From positions 1 to 38,402 of the forward strand of contig VGUP01000007.1 of assembly GCA_016874175.1 (NCBI GenBank): DNA of 38,402 nucleotides. The letters are read 5' to 3'. This DNA is from Gammaproteobacteria bacterium (GTDB taxonomy: Bacteria > Pseudomonadota > Gammaproteobacteria > Steroidobacterales > Steroidobacteraceae). The notes under the pieces are model-generated. The model ran no database searches and was not told the origin of the DNA. It worked only from the letters and a program-made list of their open reading frames with translations. Shown here piece after piece: positions 17,279 through 25,951 of the stretch. Made by a program: the position numbers and the translations under genes. Position 1 is the first letter of the stretch. Each line of letters begins with the position of its first letter.

Positions 17279-18256
17279 ATGCTCAAATATTCAAGGATCG
17301 TCGGTACCGGCAGTCATCTGCCTGAAAAAGTACTGACCAATGCCGATCTCGAGAAAATGGTCGAGACCTCGGACGAGTGGATTCAGGAGCGCACCGGCAT
17401 CCGCCAGCGTCGTATCGCCGCGCAGGGCGAAACCACGGTGGATCTCGCGGTGCCGGCAGCGCGGCGCACCATGCAGGCGGCGGGTGTCGAGCCCGATGAA
17501 ATCGATCTCATCGTTTTTGGTACCTGCACGCCCGACCAGATTTTCCCGAACTGCGGCGCCTTGCTGCAGGATCGACTCGGTCTACGCAATATTCCGGCGT
17601 TTTCGGTCGAGGCCGCCTGCAGCAGTTTCATCTACGCGCTGTCGATCGCCGACAAGTTCGTGCGGTTGGGTGATGCGAAGTGCGCGCTCGTGGTGGGTGC
17701 CGAGACGCTCAGTCGCATCGTTGACTGGAGCGATCGCAGCACCGCGATCTTGTTCGGTGACGGCGCCGGCGCGGTGGTTCTCAAGCCCTCCGCTGAGCAG
17801 GGCATCATTTCCACGCATCTGCACACCGACGGTTTTTTCAAAGATTTACTTTACTGCCCGGTCGGGCCCTCCAAGGGCTTTCATCAGGACGAGACGGGGC
17901 GCATCCCAGCGTTCATTCATATGGCCGGCAACGAGGTGTTCAAGATCGCCGTCAAATCTTTGGGTTCGATCGTCGATGAAACGCTCGCGGCGAACGGACT
18001 CGACAAGTCGGGGCTCGATTGGCTAGTGCCGCACCAGGCCAATATCCGCATCATTCAGGCGACCGCGAAGAAGCTCGAGATGCCCATGGAGCGCGTGGTG
18101 GTAACCGTACAGGAGCACGGCAATACGTCATCGGCTTCGGTGCCGCTCGCGCTCGATACCGCGGTACGCGATGGGCGCATCAAGCACGGCGAACTCGTGC
18201 TGCTCGAGGCTTTCGGCGGCGGCTTCACCTGGGGTTCGGCGCTGCTGCGGTTTTGA
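17279..18256 (+). CDS. fabH: Beta-ketoacyl-ACP synthase III FabH
   Basis: This 325-residue condensing enzyme starts fatty-acid synthesis from an acyl-CoA (usually acetyl-CoA) and malonyl-ACP. The Cys-His-Asn triad is visible as Cys114 (EAACSSF), His252 (VPHQAN) and Asn282 (EHGNTSSAS), close to E. coli Cys112/His244/Asn274. GIRQRR and the C-terminal [16 protein letters not shown] are also typical. AGGAGAGG precedes the ATG. It is the last gene of the operon: fabD, fabG and acpP, which often follow, are absent, and a strong terminator begins 23 nt after the stop. Confidence 0.96.
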   Translation: MLKYSRIVGTGSHLPEKVLTNADLEKMVETSDEWIQERTGIRQRRIAAQGETTVDLAVPAARRTMQAAGVEPDEIDLIVFGTCTPDQIFPNCGALLQDRLGLRNIPAFSVEAACSSFIYALSIADKFVRLGDAKCALVVGAETLSRIVDWSDRSTAILFGDGAGAVVLKPSAEQGIISTHLHTDGFFKDLLYCPVGPSKGFHQDETGRIPAFIHMAGNEVFKIAVKSLGSIVDETLAANGLDKSGLDWLVPHQANIRIIQATAKKLEMPMERVVVTVQEHGNTSSASVPLALDTAVRDGRIKHGELVLLEAFGGGFTWGSALLRF

Positions 18257-18279
18257 GATCGGCGCGTTGTGCAGTCGCC

Positions 18280-18313
18280 AAAAAAAACGCCGCGCGATAC
18301 GCGGCGTTTTTTT
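18280..18313. terminator. Bidirectional Rho-independent terminator
   Basis: The stem ACGCCGCG/CGCGGCGT closes around a short CGATA-type loop, with eight A on the left and seven T on the right. It lies between the convergent fabH (ends 18256) and the lipoprotein gene (ends 18365). Both strands give a G+C stem followed by a U-run, so it can end transcription in either direction. Confidence 0.92.
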
Positions 18314-18364
18314 GCCCGAAGGCCGGTCGCTCTTTCGAACGACCGTGATCTTGGTCCCGAAGGA

Positions 18365-18679
18365 TTACTTCGAGATCGAGCGTTTGAACATGCGGTCAAG
18401 CTTCTCGTTGGTCGCGTCGCAGCAGGACTGGCTGGCCTGAGCAGCGGCGAGAGCCTGGTTGGCGGTCGACTGCGCTGCGTTCGCGGCCGAAGCGGCCGAA
18501 GCGGCGGCACCGTTGGCAGCGTCGGCAGAGCTCTTGGCGGCAGCGACCTGCGACTGCAGGCTCGAGACCTGAGTCTTCAGGCCATCGATCTGGGCCTGCA
18601 GGGGCTTGAGGTCGGTGCAGCCGGCGAGGGTGGCAACGGCGACGACGGCGGCCATCGTGACGACGATCGGAGTCTTCAT
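18365..18679 (-). CDS. Alanine-zipper (Lpp/OprI-like) outer-membrane lipoprotein
   Basis: This is a 104-residue lipoprotein starting at ATG 18679, with AGAGGA upstream. The signal peptide has a hydrophobic core and lipobox LAGC (18-21), so Cys21 would be lipidated. Residues 24-80 form a heptad-like run: QAQIDGLKTQVSSLQSQVAAAKSS, then an Ala-rich stretch. This is the trimeric coiled coil of Lpp/OprI-type murein lipoproteins. It is longer than Lpp (58 mature residues) and ends KLDRMFKRSISK, with Lys as last residue as in Lpp, where that Lys links to peptidoglycan. Two adjacent Cys (86-87) are unusual for the family. It is monocistronic, between a strong terminator and its own promoter. Confidence 0.85.
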   Translation of the reverse strand: MKTPIVVTMAAVVAVATLAGCTDLKPLQAQIDGLKTQVSSLQSQVAAAKSSADAANGAAASAASAANAAQSTANQALAAAQASQSCCDATNEKLDRMFKRSISK

Positions 18680-18763
18680 TTTTGGAAATCCTCTTGAGAA
18701 AAGTGACAGAAAAAAACTTTGGCGGAACCGAGGCCGCCATTCGGTCGACCCCATATCCTCGAA

Positions 18764-18769
18764 ATTATA
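18764..18769 (-). promoter_or_regulatory. Consensus -10 element upstream of the lipoprotein gene
   Basis: The minus strand reads TATAAT at 18769-18764, about 85 nt before the lipoprotein ATG, in an A+T-rich patch. No good -35 hexamer is seen at 16-18 bp: TTGCAA is present but 23 bp away. A 5' leader of about 75-80 nt is implied. Confidence 0.5.
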
Positions 18770-18926
18770 ACTGCACCAGAACGCGAAAGGGATTGCAAGC
18801 GCGCCAAGGTTGCAAAAAAGCCTTACCCGTCAGCGTTTTCGGCGCCGGATCCTAGGCGCTCCGCAAGCGGGTCGGTGCAGGAATCCTTCGGCGATCAGAG
18901 TAGCGGGCGGCATAATAGCCGAAGAA

Positions 18927-20015
18927 ATGTCCTCCTCCCCGCGTGTCCTTTTTGTTCCGGTGAGTGGCCCTAGCGGTATGGGCGAATTCGCCCGGGCGCG
19001 TAGCCTTGCGGATGCGCTCAGGGCGCGCTGGCCAAATGTTGAAACGCACTTCGTATTGCATCGCGAAGCCCCCTACGCGCGTAATTTCCATCACCCGGCG
19101 ACGCTGGTGCCTGCTTCACCCACGCTCTGCACGGCGGAGGTCAAGCGGGTGATTACGGAATTCGCCCCACAGGTCGTGATCTTTGATAACGCGGGTCGTA
19201 CCGGCGCGTTGCGAGCCGCGCGGCGAATCGGTGCGCGTGTCATTTACGTCAGTTCTCGAGGTCGGCAGCGGTACAAAGCCTTTCGCTTGCGCTGGATGCG
19301 CCTGCTCGATGAACACTGGATCTCTTACCCTGCAATGATTGCGGGGCATGCAACGCTGCTTGAGCGTTTGAAGTTGAGACTGCTCGGGCGACCGACACTG
19401 CGTTTTCTGGATACCGTGCTCGCGCCTGCGGACGAACCTGCTGCGCAGACTCTGATCGCCGATTTCGGTATGCCCGATGTACTCATCGTGCCGGGCGGCG
19501 GCAGTCAGTTTCACGATTCGTCGATGACTCCGGCGCATTTCGCCGGGTGGGGCACAGCGCTTGCTGCCGCAGGTTTTCGCGTGCTGTTTGTCGCTGGTCC
19601 GGCTTACGAGGGGCCATCGTCGATGGATCCACGTTGGCGGTTGGTGCGCGGCGTAAGTGGGGGTGCTCTGCGCGTGTTGCTCGAGCGGTCGCGCCTCGTG
19701 CTCGTCAACGGCGGCGACACGCTGCTGCAGGCCCTCGCGCTCGGTAAGGCCTGCGTTGCCGTGCCGATCGCCGGCGATCAGGCTGCACGGATCGCGCGCT
19801 GTGCGGAACTTGGCGCCGTGCGCGCGCCCACGCCGCAGGCCGACGCCGTACTGCGAGAATGTCTCGATCTGCTTGAACATGAGGGATCTCGTTTGGCACT
19901 CGAAGAAAAGGTTCGCGCTATCAGCTTTGCGGATGCCTTGCCGCGGCTGCTCGAGCGGATAGTTGAGCTCACTGCAGCCTCTTTGAGGCTGGGCGCAGTA
20001 GGACGTAAATCCTAG
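18927..20015 (+). CDS. MurG/PseG-like GT-B fold glycosyltransferase-type protein
   Basis: This 362-residue protein starts at ATG 18927 (MSSSPRVLFVPVSG); a longer frame from 18810 looks non-coding. The N-terminal half has the GxGEFARARSLADAL pattern of the MurG/PseG superfamily and a Rossmann-like VVIFDNAGRTGALRAARRIGARVIYVSSRG. The C-terminal half has VLIVPGGGSQFHDSS and VLVNGGDTLLQALALGKACVAVPIAGDQAARI, equivalent to the donor-nucleotide region of GT28 enzymes. The exact sugar and acceptor cannot be told. It converges with a GT4 gene 8 nt away. Both may act on a surface polysaccharide or LPS, but this is inference from the pair alone. Confidence 0.7.
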   Translation: MSSSPRVLFVPVSGPSGMGEFARARSLADALRARWPNVETHFVLHREAPYARNFHHPATLVPASPTLCTAEVKRVITEFAPQVVIFDNAGRTGALRAARRIGARVIYVSSRGRQRYKAFRLRWMRLLDEHWISYPAMIAGHATLLERLKLRLLGRPTLRFLDTVLAPADEPAAQTLIADFGMPDVLIVPGGGSQFHDSSMTPAHFAGWGTALAAAGFRVLFVAGPAYEGPSSMDPRWRLVRGVSGGALRVLLERSRLVLVNGGDTLLQALALGKACVAVPIAGDQAARIARCAELGAVRAPTPQADAVLRECLDLLEHEGSRLALEEKVRAISFADALPRLLERIVELTAASLRLGAVGRKS

Positions 20016-20023
20016 TCTTTGAG

Positions 20024-21172
20024 TCAATCGACGAGCGGGATAAGCGCGAGAAAAAGCCTCTCGTACTCCGCATTCATGCGTTCGCGACCGTATGCCGAAA
20101 TCGCTTCCAGCCGAGCGGTGGCGCCCAGTCTTTGTGCCAGTGACTCATCTCGTAGCAAACGCTCGATGGCATCGGCGAGGCTCTTCGGGTCTTCATGCTC
20201 GCAGAGCAGGCCATTGATGCCATCGCAAACGATTTCCTGGACACCCGGAACGCGTGTGCCAATGACTGCACAGCCCGCAGCCATGCCCTCGATCAGCGCC
20301 AGAGGCATGCCTTCGTAGTGCGTGCTGAGCACGGCGATTTTCGTGCGACTCAGGCGTTCCGGAATATTGCGTAACATTCCACAAAAAACTATTTGATCTT
20401 GCAGCTGTAAATCTTTGACTAGTTTTTCGGCGGCCGCGCGATGCCGCGCCTTGCCGCCTCCTGCAAGATAAACAGCAGGCCGCAGTCCGCGTTCGCGCAG
20501 CATGGAGATGGCGCGAATCAGCGTCAGATGATCTTTCTGTGCGCCGAAGCGAGCGACCATGATCAGGGCTGATTCGCGGCTTGCAAGAGCAAGCGGCTCG
20601 ATTTTCACGAAAGGCGCCAGATCAATGCCGTTAGCAATTGCGGTGGTGCGTCCGGCCGGAAAACCCAGTTCCAACAGTCGTTGGAGTACGCCAGGGCCGC
20701 AACCGACGATCCGCGCCGTTCGCCGCCCCAGCCATCGTGCCTGCGCCAGTCTCCAGCGGGTATAGCGCTCGCGCGTGTTGTGCTCGACGTGCACCAGCGC
20801 GGGCACGCTCGCGAGTAGTCCGGCGTATCGTCCCCACAAGTGCTCGCTGAAGCCATGCGCGACCAAGACATCGGGCCGATAGCGCAAACAAAGTTTTCGC
20901 AAAGAAACAATCGTCGCAAGGTTCGCCCAGCCAGAGACAGTCTCGACCGGTAAACCGCGCTGTACCAGCTCTTGGATACGCTCTGGCTTGGTATGTCGTT
21001 TGCGTCGGAGGACAAGCAGCGGTTCAACCTTGGTTCCTGCGAGAGCCGCTTCGACCAGTTGAATGGCAACTTGCGTGGCGCCGCCGCTGAAGCCGCCGCT
21101 GACGAAATGCAGTACGCGAACCTTGCGGGCAAGGTCAGGCGATCGTGTCGCCCGATCCTCAGCGCTTACCAT
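20024..21172 (-). CDS. Group 1 (GT4-family) glycosyltransferase
   Basis: This 382-residue GT-B glycosyltransferase has the N-terminal glycine-rich motif HFVSGGFSGGATQVAIQLV and the acceptor-domain blocks DVLVAHGFSEHLWGRY and VEHNTRERYT. It continues with TTAIANGIDL, ALIMVARFGAQKDHLTLIRA, and the retaining-GT4 donor site STHYEGMPLALIEGMAAGCAVIGTRVPGVQEIV, with EGMPLALIEGMA as the EX7E-type motif. It is cytoplasmic or membrane-associated; the substrate is unknown. The ATG at 21172 (or GTG 21175) overlaps the end of the upstream flavoprotein gene by 14-17 nt, so the two are probably co-transcribed. Confidence 0.88.
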   Translation of the reverse strand: MVSAEDRATRSPDLARKVRVLHFVSGGFSGGATQVAIQLVEAALAGTKVEPLLVLRRKRHTKPERIQELVQRGLPVETVSGWANLATIVSLRKLCLRYRPDVLVAHGFSEHLWGRYAGLLASVPALVHVEHNTRERYTRWRLAQARWLGRRTARIVGCGPGVLQRLLELGFPAGRTTAIANGIDLAPFVKIEPLALASRESALIMVARFGAQKDHLTLIRAISMLRERGLRPAVYLAGGGKARHRAAAEKLVKDLQLQDQIVFCGMLRNIPERLSRTKIAVLSTHYEGMPLALIEGMAAGCAVIGTRVPGVQEIVCDGINGLLCEHEDPKSLADAIERLLRDESLAQRLGATARLEAISAYGRERMNAEYERLFLALIPLVD

Positions 21173-22823
21173 CACGCAGAATTTCCCGCGCTGCGTTCAT
21201 GCCGGGCACGCCGGTGACGCCACCGCCCGGGTGTGCGCCGGAGCCACAAAGATAAAGTCCGCCTACGGGCGTGCGGTAGTCGCCGTAACCGAGCGCAGGT
21301 CGCGCCGCCCACAGCTGATCGAGACCGAGCGCGCCGTGAAAGATATCGCCACCCGCCAAGCCGAGCTTTTCTTCGAGATCGAGTGGCGAGAGCGCCGAGC
21401 GGCCGACGACGCTGGCGCGGAAATTCGGCGCGTAATCATTGACCGCATCGATGATGAAGTCGGCAGTCGCCTCGCGCATGCCGGGCGTATTCCAGTTGCG
21501 TTCGGGTGCGTCGGGCCGCGCGAGATCGTAGTCGAAGTGCTGGCAGAAGAGACTTGCGACGTGCGCGCCCTTGGGCGCTAGCGTGTCATCGAGGGTCGAC
21601 GGGATCAGCATCTCGACGATGGGTTCACGCGAGATGCCCTGCAAACGCGCTGAAGCAAAGGCGCGATCCATGTAGCCGAGCGAGGGGGCCATGATGATGC
21701 CCGCACCGAGATGCGACTCGTCGGCGCGCGAGCGTCGCGCGCTGAACTTCGGCAGTTCGCTCAGCGCAACGTTCATGCGGAACGTGGCCGAGCCCACGCG
21801 CCAGCGTTCGATATGATTGCGGAAATCTTCGGGCAGGTCCTCGGCGGCGAGCAAAGATAAAAACAGCAGCTTCGGACCGAGATTACCGATGATGCGCGGT
21901 GCGCCGAAGATTCGACCGTCGACGAGTTTGATGCCGCTGGCGCGCACGGCGTTGTGCGCATCGCGTGTCGCACGCTCGCGCGTGGTGATGATGTTCGCGA
22001 CCGGCGCATCGCACTCGATATGCACGCCGAGCCGACGCGCTTCGGTGGCGAGAGCTTGGGTAATCGCGCCCATGCCGCCGACGGCATGTCCCCAGACCCC
22101 CGACTTGCCGTTCACTTCGCCGAAAGCGTGGTGCAGCAGCACGTAGGCGCTGCCTGGTGTATAGGGGCTCGCATAGCTGCCGACGACCGAATCAAAACCG
22201 AACAGTGCCTTGAGAGGTTCGCTCTCGAACCAGTGATCAAGGATTTCGCCGGCGCTGCGCGTGAAGAACTCATGCAGTTCGCGCTGTGCCGCGAGCGGCA
22301 TGGCGCGAAACTCGCGACCGAAGCGCAGTACCTCCCAAAGATCACGCACGCGACGCAGGTCGGTGGGCGGCGTACGCTGCAACAGGGCGCGCAGCAAATC
22401 GACGGCGCGACCGAGCAGCGCATGAAAATCGGGCAGGCGGGCGGCATCACGCGTGCTGTAGCGACGGATTTCTTCGAGCGTGGTCGCCGAGTCGGGACCG
22501 GCACTGAACGAATCGCCATCGGGCAGTGGCAGGAAGTTCTGCATCGGCCGCTCGAGGATGCGCAGTCCATGTTCGGCGAGACGCAATTCGCGGATCACCT
22601 TCGGTTCGAGCAGGCTGACGGTGTAGCTTGCGGTCGAGTTGCGAAAGCCCGGCGCGAATTCCTCGGTGACGGCGGCACCGCCGACGATGTCGCGGCGCTC
22701 GAAAACCCCCACCCGCAAGCCCGCCTCGGCTAGATAACAGGCACAGACGAGGCCGTTGTGACCGGCGCCGATGACGAGAGCATCGAAATCGGTGGTAGGG
22801 GGGTTGCGACTGGATGAATTCAC
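21159..22823 (-). CDS. PYROXD2/phytoene dehydrogenase-like FAD-dependent oxidoreductase
   Basis: This flavoprotein has about 554 residues. It opens with the dinucleotide-binding [25 protein letters not shown] and an Arg-Asp FAD stretch ([16 protein letters not shown]). It ends with the second FAD motif [25 protein letters not shown], the pattern of the PYROXD2 branch of the CrtI-like amine oxidase/desaturase family. [19 protein letters not shown] and [15 protein letters not shown] are also typical. No carotenoid genes are nearby, so a desaturase role is not supported; the substrate is unknown. GTG 22823 is chosen as start because the alternative GTG at 22844 lies inside the LexA operator region. 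It is divergent from lexA. Confidence 0.82.
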   Translation of the reverse strand: MNSSSRNPPTTDFDALVIGAGHNGLVCACYLAEAGLRVGVFERRDIVGGAAVTEEFAPGFRNSTASYTVSLLEPKVIRELRLAEHGLRILERPMQNFLPLPDGDSFSAGPDSATTLEEIRRYSTRDAARLPDFHALLGRAVDLLRALLQRTPPTDLRRVRDLWEVLRFGREFRAMPLAAQRELHEFFTRSAGEILDHWFESEPLKALFGFDSVVGSYASPYTPGSAYVLLHHAFGEVNGKSGVWGHAVGGMGAITQALATEARRLGVHIECDAPVANIITTRERATRDAHNAVRASGIKLVDGRIFGAPRIIGNLGPKLLFLSLLAAEDLPEDFRNHIERWRVGSATFRMNVALSELPKFSARRSRADESHLGAGIIMAPSLGYMDRAFASARLQGISREPIVEMLIPSTLDDTLAPKGAHVASLFCQHFDYDLARPDAPERNWNTPGMREATADFIIDAVNDYAPNFRASVVGRSALSPLDLEEKLGLAGGDIFHGALGLDQLWAARPALGYGDYRTPVGGLYLCGSGAHPGGGVTGVPGMNAAREILRDGKR

Positions 22824-22826
22824 AGG

Positions 22827-22861
22827 TACTGTATGTATCAACACTGCATAGATAAACAGGG
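22827..22861. promoter_or_regulatory. Two overlapping LexA-box-like sites in the lexA/flavoprotein gap
   Basis: Site 1 (22827-22846) reads TACTGT, 8 bp, then ACACTG. Site 2 (22842-22861) has CTGC, ATAGATAA, ACAG. Both follow the CTGT-N8-ACAG plan with one or two mismatches and share five bases. They end just before the GTG of lexA (22869) and start just before the GTG of the divergent flavoprotein gene (22823), so both genes could be controlled from here. Confidence 0.7.
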
Positions 22862-22868
22862 GTGTCCC

Positions 22869-23510
22869 GTGTCAGACCTCACGCCACGACAAACCGAAAT
22901 TCTCCGTCTGATTCAAAGAGCTATTGCCGAAACCGGCATGCCGCCCACGCGGGCAGAAATCGCGCAAGAGCTCGGGTTCAAGTCCGCCAACGCCGCCGAG
23001 GAGCATCTGCGCGCACTCGCCCGTAAGGGTGTCATTGCGCTCGTGCCGGGCACCTCGCGAGGCATCCAACTCAAGGACATCCTGCGCGAGCAGCTCGGTC
23101 TGCCGCTCATCGGCCGCGTTGCCGCCGGCAAGCCCATTCTCGCAGAAGAGAACATCGAAGCGCGCTTCAACATCGATCCCGACATTTTTTCGCCCCGTCC
23201 TCACTACCTGCTCAAGGTCACCGGCATGTCCATGAAAGACGCCGGCATCCTCGACGGCGATCTGGTCGCGGTACATCGTACCCCCGAGGTGCGCAATCGT
23301 CAGATCATCGTCGCGCGTCTCGAGAACGAGGTCACGGTCAAGCGCTACAAGCAAGAAGGTCTGACGGTCTGGTTGTTGCCCGAGAACCCCGACTTCGAAC
23401 CCATCCGCGTCAATCTGCGTGAAGAGCCACTCATCATCGAAGGCGTGGTGGTCGGTGTGCTGCGGCGTGGTGCCACGGGTGGCAAGGCTGCCTCTGCGGG
23501 TCTGATGTAA
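22869..23510 (+). CDS. lexA: SOS response repressor LexA
   Basis: This 213-residue repressor/autoprotease silences SOS genes and cleaves itself when stimulated by RecA filaments. The start is GTG 22869 ([15 protein letters not shown]), with AGGGG upstream; an in-frame ATG at 22833 lies inside the operator. The winged helix (about 1-70) has [26 protein letters not shown]. The cleavage site is Ala86-Gly87 (GRVAAGKP), with catalytic Ser121 (TGMSMKD) and Lys158 (VTVKRYK), each two residues beyond E. coli LexA. It is the first gene of a probable lexA-(small ORF)-imuA-imuB operon and is autoregulated through the upstream boxes. Confidence 0.97.
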   Translation: MSDLTPRQTEILRLIQRAIAETGMPPTRAEIAQELGFKSANAAEEHLRALARKGVIALVPGTSRGIQLKDILREQLGLPLIGRVAAGKPILAEENIEARFNIDPDIFSPRPHYLLKVTGMSMKDAGILDGDLVAVHRTPEVRNRQIIVARLENEVTVKRYKQEGLTVWLLPENPDFEPIRVNLREEPLIIEGVVVGVLRRGATGGKAASAGLM

Positions 23511-23545
23511 GCGACCAAGAAGTCACCACCTCTCCGAGGTTCGCC

Positions 23546-23737
23546 ATGAAAAATTTTGAACTGCGCCTCTCTCCAGGCGCCACGGACGCGCTCGTCCGCG
23601 AAAAAGTGATACCCAAGCGGGCACGTCGTCAAAGTTTCAGTTGCCCTTGTGGTTGCGGTCGCAGCCGCTCGTTTACACAACCGCGTTCTTTGCGAATCTC
23701 GGTGTTCGCAAAGCCACCGTCCGGTTTGCCGGCGTGA
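23546..23737 (+). CDS. Small Cys-rich hypothetical protein between lexA and imuA
   Basis: This 63-residue ORF begins MKNFELRLSPGATDALVREK, with a GAGG 4 nt before GTTCGCC and the ATG. It contains FSCPCGCGRSRSF, a CxCxC cluster that could bind a metal, followed by a basic tail. I do not recognise it. It is not SulA, which often sits in this place in other LexA-ImuB-DnaE2 cassettes. Its third-codon positions are less G+C-rich than those of its neighbours, so it may be spurious or recently acquired. It lies in the 260-nt gap of a predicted SOS operon, in the same direction, and would be co-expressed with lexA and imuA. Confidence 0.35.
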   Translation: MKNFELRLSPGATDALVREKVIPKRARRQSFSCPCGCGRSRSFTQPRSLRISVFAKPPSGLPA

Positions 23738-23770
23738 GACATCGCCGATCGTGCCGCGCACGCTGCCATC

Positions 23771-24511
23771 ATGGGTCAGGTCACTCCAGACAGCCCGTCC
23801 GAGCCTACGCTCGAGCGCTTGCTCGAGCACCCGGCCATTTGGCGCGGTCGCAGCGCTGCACGCACCGCTACGCTTGGTACGGGGTGTCGTCGGCTCGATG
23901 AGGCTTTGCCGGGTGGTGGTTGGCCCGCAGCCGGACTCACCGAGATCCTCACCGCGCGCAGCGGTCTTGGCGAGCTGCGTTTATTGATCCCTTTGCTCGC
24001 CATGCTCGGACGCGAGCTGCCCGCGCGTTGGGCTGCCTGGATATCGCCCCCCTTCGAACCTTACGCCCCTGCACTCATCGCGGCAGGTGTGCCGCTCGAG
24101 CGTCAGCTCGTGGTGCGTACGGCTGATCCCGCCGGGGCTATCGAGCAGACACTCGACTCGGGCGGCTGCGCGATCGTGCTCGCGTGGTTCGCTGCGACAG
24201 CGCGCAGCAGCGGGGTAGCGCGTACCAACAAGTCAACGCAGCTCAGCCCCTTGCGTCGTTTGCAACTGGCGACGCAGCGCAGCCAAGTACCGGCTTTTCT
24301 GTTTCGTCCGCTCGATGAGGCGGCGCAGTCCTCACCTGCAGAGCTGCGTCTTGTCTTTGAGCCCTCACTCGAAGGTGGGCGTTTGCAACTTTTGAAGAGC
24401 CGCGGTGGCGAGCGTCGCCCGCTCGATATTCTTTGGAGTGAATGGCGTGAGCTGAATCGGTGCGAACCGAAAAAGGGCAAATCAGCGCGAGATGTCCATG
24501 ACCAGACGTGA
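23771..24511 (+). CDS. imuA: Translesion synthesis accessory protein ImuA
   Basis: This 246-residue RecA-like protein is the accessory factor of the ImuA-ImuB-DnaE2 mutasome, which makes SOS-dependent mutations. It matches ImuA in TGCRRLDEALPGGGWPAAGLTEIL, in the WISPPFEPYAPALIAAGV block, and in the C-terminal LLKSRGGERRPLDILW. The P-loop is degenerate (WPAAGLTE in place of GxxxxGKT), as is usual for ImuA. The ATG at 23771 has no LexA box in front of it, so transcription probably comes from the lexA promoter. It overlaps imuB by 20 nt. Confidence 0.88.
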   Translation: MGQVTPDSPSEPTLERLLEHPAIWRGRSAARTATLGTGCRRLDEALPGGGWPAAGLTEILTARSGLGELRLLIPLLAMLGRELPARWAAWISPPFEPYAPALIAAGVPLERQLVVRTADPAGAIEQTLDSGGCAIVLAWFAATARSSGVARTNKSTQLSPLRRLQLATQRSQVPAFLFRPLDEAAQSSPAELRLVFEPSLEGGRLQLLKSRGGERRPLDILWSEWRELNRCEPKKGKSARDVHDQT

Positions 24512-25943
24512 GCGCGCCTCATCCGTGACCCGCGCGTTTCGTGCGCCGCGGCGCCCCCAGCTGTCGCAGCGACTGCAGTCGTTACCAATACCTCAGTCAA
24601 CTCGGAAATCCGAGCCGCTGCTGCTCGAGTCCTTGTTCGACAGTGCGCCCGAGTCCTGGATCGCTTTGCTACCTCAGCCTTCTCTATCGCAGCACTTACC
24701 GCAGGGCGAGGTCGAGGTTGTTGATTCAGCGTTACTTCAACGCCTAGCCTCGATTGCCGGCGGCTTCACCTCGCGCGTGAGTCTCGAGCCGCCTGATGCG
24801 CTGCTGCTCGAAGTGCGCGGCAGTTTCCAGTTGTTCGGCGGCGCGCAGTCGTTATGTCTGCAGTTGCTTGAGCGTTGCCGACAAGCAGGCGTCGAACTGC
24901 GTTGGTCGCTGGCACCCACGCCGCTCGCAGCGCTCGCGCTCGCCCGCGCCGGAGGCGAGACCATTGTGCTCGCTCGAGATCGTCTCGCCGGTGTGCTTGC
25001 GCCCTTGTCGCTCAAAGTATTGGGCTGGCCCGCGCATACCGTGGTTCGGCTCGATGCCGTGGGCGTGCGTACTTTGGGCGCTGCGCTACGCCTGCCACGC
25101 GCGAGTTTTGCCCAGCGCTTTGGTCAGCAGACCTTGCTTGCGCTCGATCGGCTCACGGGTGCAGCACCAGAGCCGCGCCGTATGTTCGTCACCCGTGAGC
25201 GCTTTCGCGCGCAGCGCGAGCCCGGGTTCGAGCTCTACGCACAGCCGATGGTGCTGCAGTGTCTCGAGCCGCTTTTGCTCGAGCTCGAAGATTTCTTGCG
25301 GACTCGCCAATCGGGTATCGATCTTTTGATGCTGCGATTGCAGCATCGTAATCGCCCGCCAACGCGCATTGACTTGCGTCTTGCGAGCGCTGAATTACTG
25401 GCCAAACAATTCCGCGAGCTGCTGGTGTTGCGCTTGTCGCAAATCGAGCTGCCAGCTCCGGTGCAGCGCATCAAATTGCGATCCGGTCCGCTGCAGCCCT
25501 TGGTGACCTGCAGCGAGTCGATCTGGCGAGCGGGTGAGCATGGTGGCGCTGCAGGGCGCGAGTCACCGGCGCTGATCGAACGTCTGCGTGCACGATTTGG
25601 CAGCGCTGCCGTCTATGGTTTGTGCCTCATACCCGAGCATCGACCCGAGAATGCCTGGGGTATTGCCGAGCCTGGGGTGGGCACGGCCTCTGTGCCCAAG
25701 TTGACATCGAGTGCGATGTCGCGGCGACCGTTATGGCTGCTGCACGAGCCCGAGGCATTGCCCTCGGCGCTGCAGGACCTGCAGATCGTCGAGGGTCCGG
25801 AGCGCATCGAGACGGGATGGTGGGATGGTCGAGAGGTCGCCCGCGACTATTATATCGCGCGCGATGAGGCAGGGGCGGAACTTTGGGTCTATCGCGAGCG
25901 CATGCCGCCACACGCGTGGTATCTGCATGGGGTTTTTGGCTAA
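24492..25943 (+). CDS. imuB: Y-family polymerase-like mutasome protein ImuB, with divergent N-terminus
   Basis: This 483-residue protein is the catalytically inactive Y-family homologue that bridges the beta clamp, ImuA and DnaE2. From residue ~80 it follows ImuB: RLASIAGGFTSRVSLEPPDALLLEVRGSFQLFGG, APTPLAALALARAG, LGWPAHTVVRLDAVGVRTLGAALRLP, LLALDRLTGAAPEPRR, and the C-terminal block RPLWLLHEPEAL...WWDGREVARDYYIARD...WYLHGVFG. The first ~95 residues are Arg/Ser/Gln-rich and do not resemble the expected palm start (LW-x-LxxPxLPL-type). Only WIALLPQPSLS hints at it. No alternative frame supplies the missing part. It ends 8 nt from the convergent enoyl-CoA hydratase gene. Confidence 0.88.
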   Translation: MSMTRRERASSVTRAFRAPRRPQLSQRLQSLPIPQSTRKSEPLLLESLFDSAPESWIALLPQPSLSQHLPQGEVEVVDSALLQRLASIAGGFTSRVSLEPPDALLLEVRGSFQLFGGAQSLCLQLLERCRQAGVELRWSLAPTPLAALALARAGGETIVLARDRLAGVLAPLSLKVLGWPAHTVVRLDAVGVRTLGAALRLPRASFAQRFGQQTLLALDRLTGAAPEPRRMFVTRERFRAQREPGFELYAQPMVLQCLEPLLLELEDFLRTRQSGIDLLMLRLQHRNRPPTRIDLRLASAELLAKQFRELLVLRLSQIELPAPVQRIKLRSGPLQPLVTCSESIWRAGEHGGAAGRESPALIERLRARFGSAAVYGLCLIPEHRPENAWGIAEPGVGTASVPKLTSSAMSRRPLWLLHEPEALPSALQDLQIVEGPERIETGWWDGREVARDYYIARDEAGAELWVYRERMPPHAWYLHGVFG

Positions 25944-25951
25944 AGCCGAGC

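Noticed and set aside
21159-22823. Calling the flavoprotein a carotenoid phytoene desaturase
   Set aside because: The C-terminal motif fits the PYROXD2 branch, and no crtB, crtE or other carotenoid genes are nearby.
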